64,000 nucleotides of DNA from positions 31,741,522 to 31,805,521 of the forward strand of contig NW_022881603.1 in NCBI RefSeq assembly GCF_003369915.1. The letters are read 5' to 3'. Both the position numbers and the translations under genes were made by a program. Positions 59,763 to 64,000 of this stretch are shown here, piece after piece. The first letter of the stretch is position 1; every line of letters starts with the position of its first letter. The notes below the pieces were generated by a model. The model searched no databases, was not told the DNA's origin, and saw only the letters and a list, made by a program, of their open reading frames with translations. The DNA comes from Drosophila miranda. Its lineage: Eukaryota > Arthropoda > Insecta > Diptera > Drosophilidae.

Positions 59763-61110
59763 GTAAAAATGCATTAATGCGGACGGGGGATTAGCTGGCA
59801 GCTCGCAGACGCTCGTACGCAGGGGATATACCCACCATTGATGGCCCGGCAGCGTCCACCCTTGGCCTTGTCGTAGCCGGAGACGCAGGAGCACTCGTAG
59901 GAGCCGGGCGTGTTGCGGCACAGCTGGTCGCAGGTGCCCGGCTCCTGGCACTCGTCGTGATCCACGCACCTTGTGGAGTTCAGCGACTCCGGCACCTGAC
60001 CCCCGGGGCAGTAGCAGCGCGGTCCCCGCGGCGTCAATTTACAGTTGTAGCTGCAGTTCATGGCTGCACAGGCAGCGTCCTGTTTATCTGTTGGGTGGGC
60101 ATTTTGACCAAAGAGAATCAGCCAATTAGATGCAGTTTTCGCTCTTCCACTTACCACATTGCAGTTCGTCGCTATCACAGTCCCAGTGGCCATCGCAGAA
60201 GGGCGACAGCTCCAGGCATTCCCCATTGTGGCACTCGCCCTCGAAGGCGCTGCACTGGAGGGCCACGGCATCGGTACCTGGTGGAGTGGCGGGCAAGTGC
60301 GTTTGAGTGCTGGACGAAGGACACTCTATCTGGGCTTTACTTACAGTTGACTTCATCGGTTAAATCACCCTCGCCGCAGTCGTACTCCCCATCGCAGCGC
60401 CATGTTTCGGGTATGCACTTGAGGCTCGGCACGCAGCGAAATTGTCCCTCGTTGCAGTAGGGCCCCAACAAAGATGCGGCCGCTGCTGCTGCTGCAATAG
60501 AGGGTGTTCAGGACAGCAGTAAACAATTTCCGCGCACGTCCCAACTCGCTCTCGCGCGCTCGGAGGGGCGCTCGGATCCACAATCCACGATCCACTCGGC
60601 GCTCACGGCAGCAAAAGCATCATAAGGCATATAGTTAGTTGGTAGACGTTTTCACCCCCGCTTCAACCTGTCGACATACCGCGCGAATACCCAATAACTA
60701 CATGAACAATATATTTATATATACACAACGAAACCCATCGGCCTTTCCTTTCTGTGACGACTGCTAGGAGCTTAAACTGGAACATACACCTCGCCGTTGG
60801 ATAATTGAACCTCGATCCGCCCCACTACAAACATTGGTCCTTCGAGCCGGATCTTCGCTTTCCCCATAAGGAGAAGCTCACCCCAGCCAGCATCAGCGGA
60901 TCGCTCCAAGTTCAAGATAAGTACTCTTCGATTGTGCCTAACAACAGTGCAGTGATTTTGTGCGAGTTTTCCATCCCAGTCCGAGTTCCCGTGGCATATG
61001 TACATACATATGTACATATATACATATGTATTTATTTCTCGCTCTAGCTCCAAATTAAACCATACCTCGTTCTGCCAACGGTTGTGGCCTCCTACTTCTC
61101 CCAAGGTTCC
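59763..61110 (-). repeat. Tandem duplication, copy 1 (1348 bp), LRP1 N-terminal exons
   Basis: The unit from GTAAAAATGCATT to CCCAAGGTTCC recurs head-to-tail at 61111-62458, apparently without internal differences in what I compared. The left breakpoint lies inside the acceptor site of the next LRP1 exon (CTG at 59761-59763). The unit contains three LRP1 exons plus about 600 bases of upstream intron or flank. Confidence 0.93.
59836..60491 (-). pseudogene. LRP1: LRP1 exons for LDLa-LDLa-EGF (copy 1)
   Basis: Exon 60345-60491 encodes an LDLa (YCNEGQFRC...[10 protein letters not shown]...DEVNC). Exon 60155-60277 encodes a second ([20 protein letters not shown]). Exon 59836-60087 encodes two EGF-like domains ([10 protein letters not shown]..., [15 protein letters not shown]...). 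Splice sites are consensus. The three exons total 522 bases, a multiple of three, and both outer junctions are phase 1. Confidence 0.85.
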
Positions 61111-62458
61111 GTAAAAATGCATTAATGCGGACGGGGGATTAGCTGGCAGCTCGCAGACGCTCGTACGCAGGGGATATACCCACCATTGATGGCCCGGCAG
61201 CGTCCACCCTTGGCCTTGTCGTAGCCGGAGACGCAGGAGCACTCGTAGGAGCCGGGCGTGTTGCGGCACAGCTGGTCGCAGGTGCCCGGCTCCTGGCACT
61301 CGTCGTGATCCACGCACCTTGTGGAGTTCAGCGACTCCGGCACCTGACCCCCGGGGCAGTAGCAGCGCGGTCCCCGCGGCGTCAATTTACAGTTGTAGCT
61401 GCAGTTCATGGCTGCACAGGCAGCGTCCTGTTTATCTGTTGGGTGGGCATTTTGACCAAAGAGAATCAGCCAATTAGATGCAGTTTTCGCTCTTCCACTT
61501 ACCACATTGCAGTTCGTCGCTATCACAGTCCCAGTGGCCATCGCAGAAGGGCGACAGCTCCAGGCATTCCCCATTGTGGCACTCGCCCTCGAAGGCGCTG
61601 CACTGGAGGGCCACGGCATCGGTACCTGGTGGAGTGGCGGGCAAGTGCGTTTGAGTGCTGGACGAAGGACACTCTATCTGGGCTTTACTTACAGTTGACT
61701 TCATCGGTTAAATCACCCTCGCCGCAGTCGTACTCCCCATCGCAGCGCCATGTTTCGGGTATGCACTTGAGGCTCGGCACGCAGCGAAATTGTCCCTCGT
61801 TGCAGTAGGGCCCCAACAAAGATGCGGCCGCTGCTGCTGCTGCAATAGAGGGTGTTCAGGACAGCAGTAAACAATTTCCGCGCACGTCCCAACTCGCTCT
61901 CGCGCGCTCGGAGGGGCGCTCGGATCCACAATCCACGATCCACTCGGCGCTCACGGCAGCAAAAGCATCATAAGGCATATAGTTAGTTGGTAGACGTTTT
62001 CACCCCCGCTTCAACCTGTCGACATACCGCGCGAATACCCAATAACTACATGAACAATATATTTATATATACACAACGAAACCCATCGGCCTTTCCTTTC
62101 TGTGACGACTGCTAGGAGCTTAAACTGGAACATACACCTCGCCGTTGGATAATTGAACCTCGATCCGCCCCACTACAAACATTGGTCCTTCGAGCCGGAT
62201 CTTCGCTTTCCCCATAAGGAGAAGCTCACCCCAGCCAGCATCAGCGGATCGCTCCAAGTTCAAGATAAGTACTCTTCGATTGTGCCTAACAACAGTGCAG
62301 TGATTTTGTGCGAGTTTTCCATCCCAGTCCGAGTTCCCGTGGCATATGTACATACATATGTACATATATACATATGTATTTATTTCTCGCTCTAGCTCCA
62401 AATTAAACCATACCTCGTTCTGCCAACGGTTGTGGCCTCCTACTTCTCCCAAGGTTTA
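61111..62458 (-). repeat. Tandem duplication, copy 2 (1348 bp)
   Basis: Second copy of 59763-61110, offset 1348. It ends CCCAAGGTTT, where unique sequence (AATTTGATCC) resumes. The junction between copies carries CC between GGTT and GTAAAAATG. Confidence 0.93.
61184..61839 (-). pseudogene. LRP1: LRP1 exons for LDLa-LDLa-EGF (copy 2)
   Basis: Duplicate exons at 61693-61839, 61503-61625 and 61184-61435 with the same splice signals. Because the cassette is phase 1 at both ends, splicing copy 2 into copy 1 would keep the reading frame and add 174 residues (two LDLa and an EGF pair). It is predicted to be the 5'-most LRP1 sequence in the window. Confidence 0.85.
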
Positions 62459-62640
62459 ATTTGATCCGAGCTAACTCCTGCGTTCAGCATCCGATCCAGT
62501 GTAAATAATATTCTTACCTCTCCCAGCTACCAGCTGAGCTTTCGTTGCTAACATACATACATACATACATGTATGTACACATCGCAACGCAATCCAAGCG
62601 GCTGGCAACAAACATAAAGGCATATTCTTGCAATTATTTT
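62459..62640. other. Non-genic DNA left of Helitron C
   Basis: Unique sequence with a CATA microsatellite at 62550-62570. It may be LRP1 intron or upstream flank. No coding signal. Confidence 0.4.
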
Positions 62641-63732
62641 TATACCCGATACTCATAAAGAGTATTGGGGTATATTAGATTTGTGGTAAAAGTGGATGTG
62701 TGTAACGTCCAGAAGGAATCGTTTCCGACCCCATAAAGTATATATATTCTTGATCAGCATCAATAGCCGAGTCGATTGAGCCATGTCTGCCTGTCTGTCC
62801 GTCCGTCTGTCCGTCCCCTTCAGCGCCTAGTGCTCAAAGACAATAAGACCTAGAGCAACGATGTTTTGGATCCAGACTTCTGTGATATGTCACTGCTACA
62901 AAAATATTTCAAATCTTCGCCCCGCCCACTTCCGCCCCCACAAAGGACGAAAATCTGTGGCATCCACATTTTTAAAGATACGATAAAACCAAAAACGCAG
63001 AATCGTAGAGGATGACTATGTTCTAGAGTGTAAAATCTTAGCCAGATCGTATAATTATTATAGCCAGAATCAAGAAAACAATTTCATTCTTTCTCGCTCT
63101 GTCTCTCTCTAACACACAGGTTTCATGGTCGGTTTTGCCAAATGCAAAATATGAGTTCAAGGATCTCAGAACCTATAAGAGCCAGAGCAACCAAATTTGG
63201 TATCCACACTCCTGTGATATCGGACCTTGACCGTTTCGTGTCCAAATTTCGCCACACCCGCCGCCCCCGCAAAGGACGAAAATCTGGGGCATCCACAAAT
63301 CTCAGAGACTATTAAGGCTAGAGTAACCAAATTTGGTATCCGCACTTCTGTTAGATCTCACTATAAAACGAATATCTCAGAATTTCGCCCCACACCCTTC
63401 CGCCCCCACAAAGGACGAAAATCTGTTGCATCCACAATATTGCACATTCGAGAAAACTAAAAACGCAGAATCATTGATAATGACAATATCTATCAGATTG
63501 CTGAATCTGGATCAGATTGGATCGTTTTTGTAGCCAAAAGCAAGAAATCAATTTGCAGTGGCTACGCAGCGCCCGACGTCACGCTCAGACTGATTTTCTG
63601 TCTCTCTCGCACGTACTCTTTGTCGGGTCGTTTAATATTAGCGGCGTCTGCCGGAGGAGAGCCATACTGACTTAGTATCGGGTATAACTGTATAGTTGCG
63701 GTGTCCGCAGCAACTCACAACGTTCCCCCTCG
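62641..63732 (+). mobile_element. DINE-1/ISY-like Helitron, full copy C
   Basis: It starts TATACCCGATACTCATAAAG and ends AGTATCGGGTATAACTGTATAG, then the GTTGCGGTGTCCGCAGCAAC hairpin and CAACGTTCCCCCTCG. The GTCC/GTCT array (62792-62817) is shorter than in copies A and B. Small internal deletions are visible (for example CCCGCCGCCCCCGC near 63257). The order and wording match copies A and B throughout. Confidence 0.8.
63092..63111 (-). promoter_or_regulatory. GA-rich MRE-like motif in Helitron C
   Basis: Identical 20 bases to those at 13676-13695 and 14807-14826, at the equivalent place in copy C. Confidence 0.35.
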
Positions 63733-64000
63733 TTGTTGTTTATTCCGTGCATGCTCAACGTTCCATAGTTTGTCGGTTTTATAAGGAAATAAAATAACAA
63801 ATCACTGCGCCTCCTTATTTAACTAATTATACTAACAACAAAATAACGATCCATACATACGGCACATACATATTTATTTATCTTACTTATCTATACATAC
63901 GTACGCATTTTAAATTAGCATATTCTTACACATCTATATAATATACATAATGTATATAAAACGGTTATCCACCGTTTTACCCGTTGCTTGGCATCTCTTC
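63733..64000. other. AT-rich non-genic DNA at the right edge
   Basis: It contains CATACATACGTACGCA-type short repeats near 63852-63905. No gene is seen. Confidence 0.4.

Larger units (their letters stand above)
35265..62458 (-). pseudogene. LRP1: LRP1 (LDL-receptor-related protein 1), degenerated and split by a retrotransposon
   Basis: Minus-strand exons encode, in order, LDLa modules, EGF, YWTD propellers with EGF spacers, large LDLa clusters, nine EGF repeats, one membrane segment and a tail with NPVY. This is LRP1 architecture (giant endocytic and lipoprotein receptor). Lesions seen: stops at 37842-37844 (TAG), 44004-44006 (TGA, expected Cys) and 57562-57564 (TGA, expected Cys); frameshifts near 35945, 40912, 44222, 44487, 57003, 57780 and 59535; insertion of 10.9 kb at 45928-56844; and a 1348-bp tandem duplication at the 5' end. 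Removing the insertion restores a continuous ...[12 protein letters not shown]... reading, so the insertion hit coding sequence. The signal-peptide exon is not identified and probably lies beyond 62458 or is lost. Single-base shifts could partly be assembly error, but the nonsense substitutions and insertion are not. Megalin and Arrow fit the tail and EGF block less well. Confidence 0.92.

Noticed and set aside
60607..60623. Candidate first LRP1 exon, ATGATGCTTTTGCTGCC before GTGAGC (also in the duplicate)
   Set aside because: It looks like a signal-peptide start with a donor site, but it ends in phase 2 while the next exon needs a phase 1 partner.
35265..62458. Assignment of the receptor to Megalin or Arrow
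   Set aside because: Nine consecutive EGF repeats before the membrane segment and a tail with [10 protein letters not shown] match LRP1; Arrow is much smaller and Megalin lacks this EGF block.

Overview
The window is insect nuclear DNA, almost certainly from a Drosophila of the obscura group. The host genes are recognisable orthologues of peanut (pnut, a septin), deadpan (dpn, a bHLH-Orange repressor) and LRP1 (a giant LDL-receptor-related protein). As I recall, all three lie close together on D. melanogaster 2R (about 44B-D, Muller element C). In D. miranda Muller C is the neo-sex chromosome. The combination here is dense nested transposons, ISY/ISX-like Helitrons, and a giant receptor gene with stops, frameshifts, a retrotransposon insertion and a partial duplication, next to intact pnut and dpn. 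That is what a degenerating neo-Y would look like. The species and chromosome assignment is my inference, not something the sequence states.

Layout. 1-6258: internal part and 3' LTR of a decayed errantivirus-like (gypsy group) retrotransposon with gag, pol and env. 6259-9692: non-genic DNA holding a TIR element and a hAT-like foldback MITE. 9700-12595: an R1-clade non-LTR element on the minus strand, inserted in a GTGTGTCC-type microsatellite and itself carrying a Helitron fragment. 13193-15450: two DINE-1/ISY-like Helitrons in tandem. 16154-17758: pnut (minus). 17759-22789: intergenic DNA. 22790-25604: dpn (plus, three exons). 26351-27008: a small secreted-protein gene with a good TATA promoter but a twice-frameshifted ORF. 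27535-32656: a BEL/Pao retrotransposon that lost most of RT and RNase H in frame. 35265-62458: the LRP1 pseudogene (minus), split by a 10.9-kb Osvaldo-like gypsy element (45928-56844) and ending in a 1348-bp tandem duplication of its N-terminal exons. 62641-63732: a third full Helitron.

How the parts relate. pnut and dpn keep complete reading frames. LRP1 carries at least three nonsense codons and seven frameshifts by my reading, plus the insertion and the duplication. The Osvaldo-like insertion is very young: 4-bp target duplication and about five substitutions between 2.46-kb LTRs. The BEL element is older (7 differences in 391 bp).

The most unusual items are four. The Osvaldo-like gag carries an N-terminal RING-H2 finger. 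That element has a textbook A AAA AAC -1 frameshift site and a duplicated primer-binding site beside a collapsed mini-LTR. The LRP1 tandem duplication adds a frame-preserving LDLa-LDLa-EGF exon cassette. The Helitrons carry a GA-rich motif resembling an MSL recognition element.
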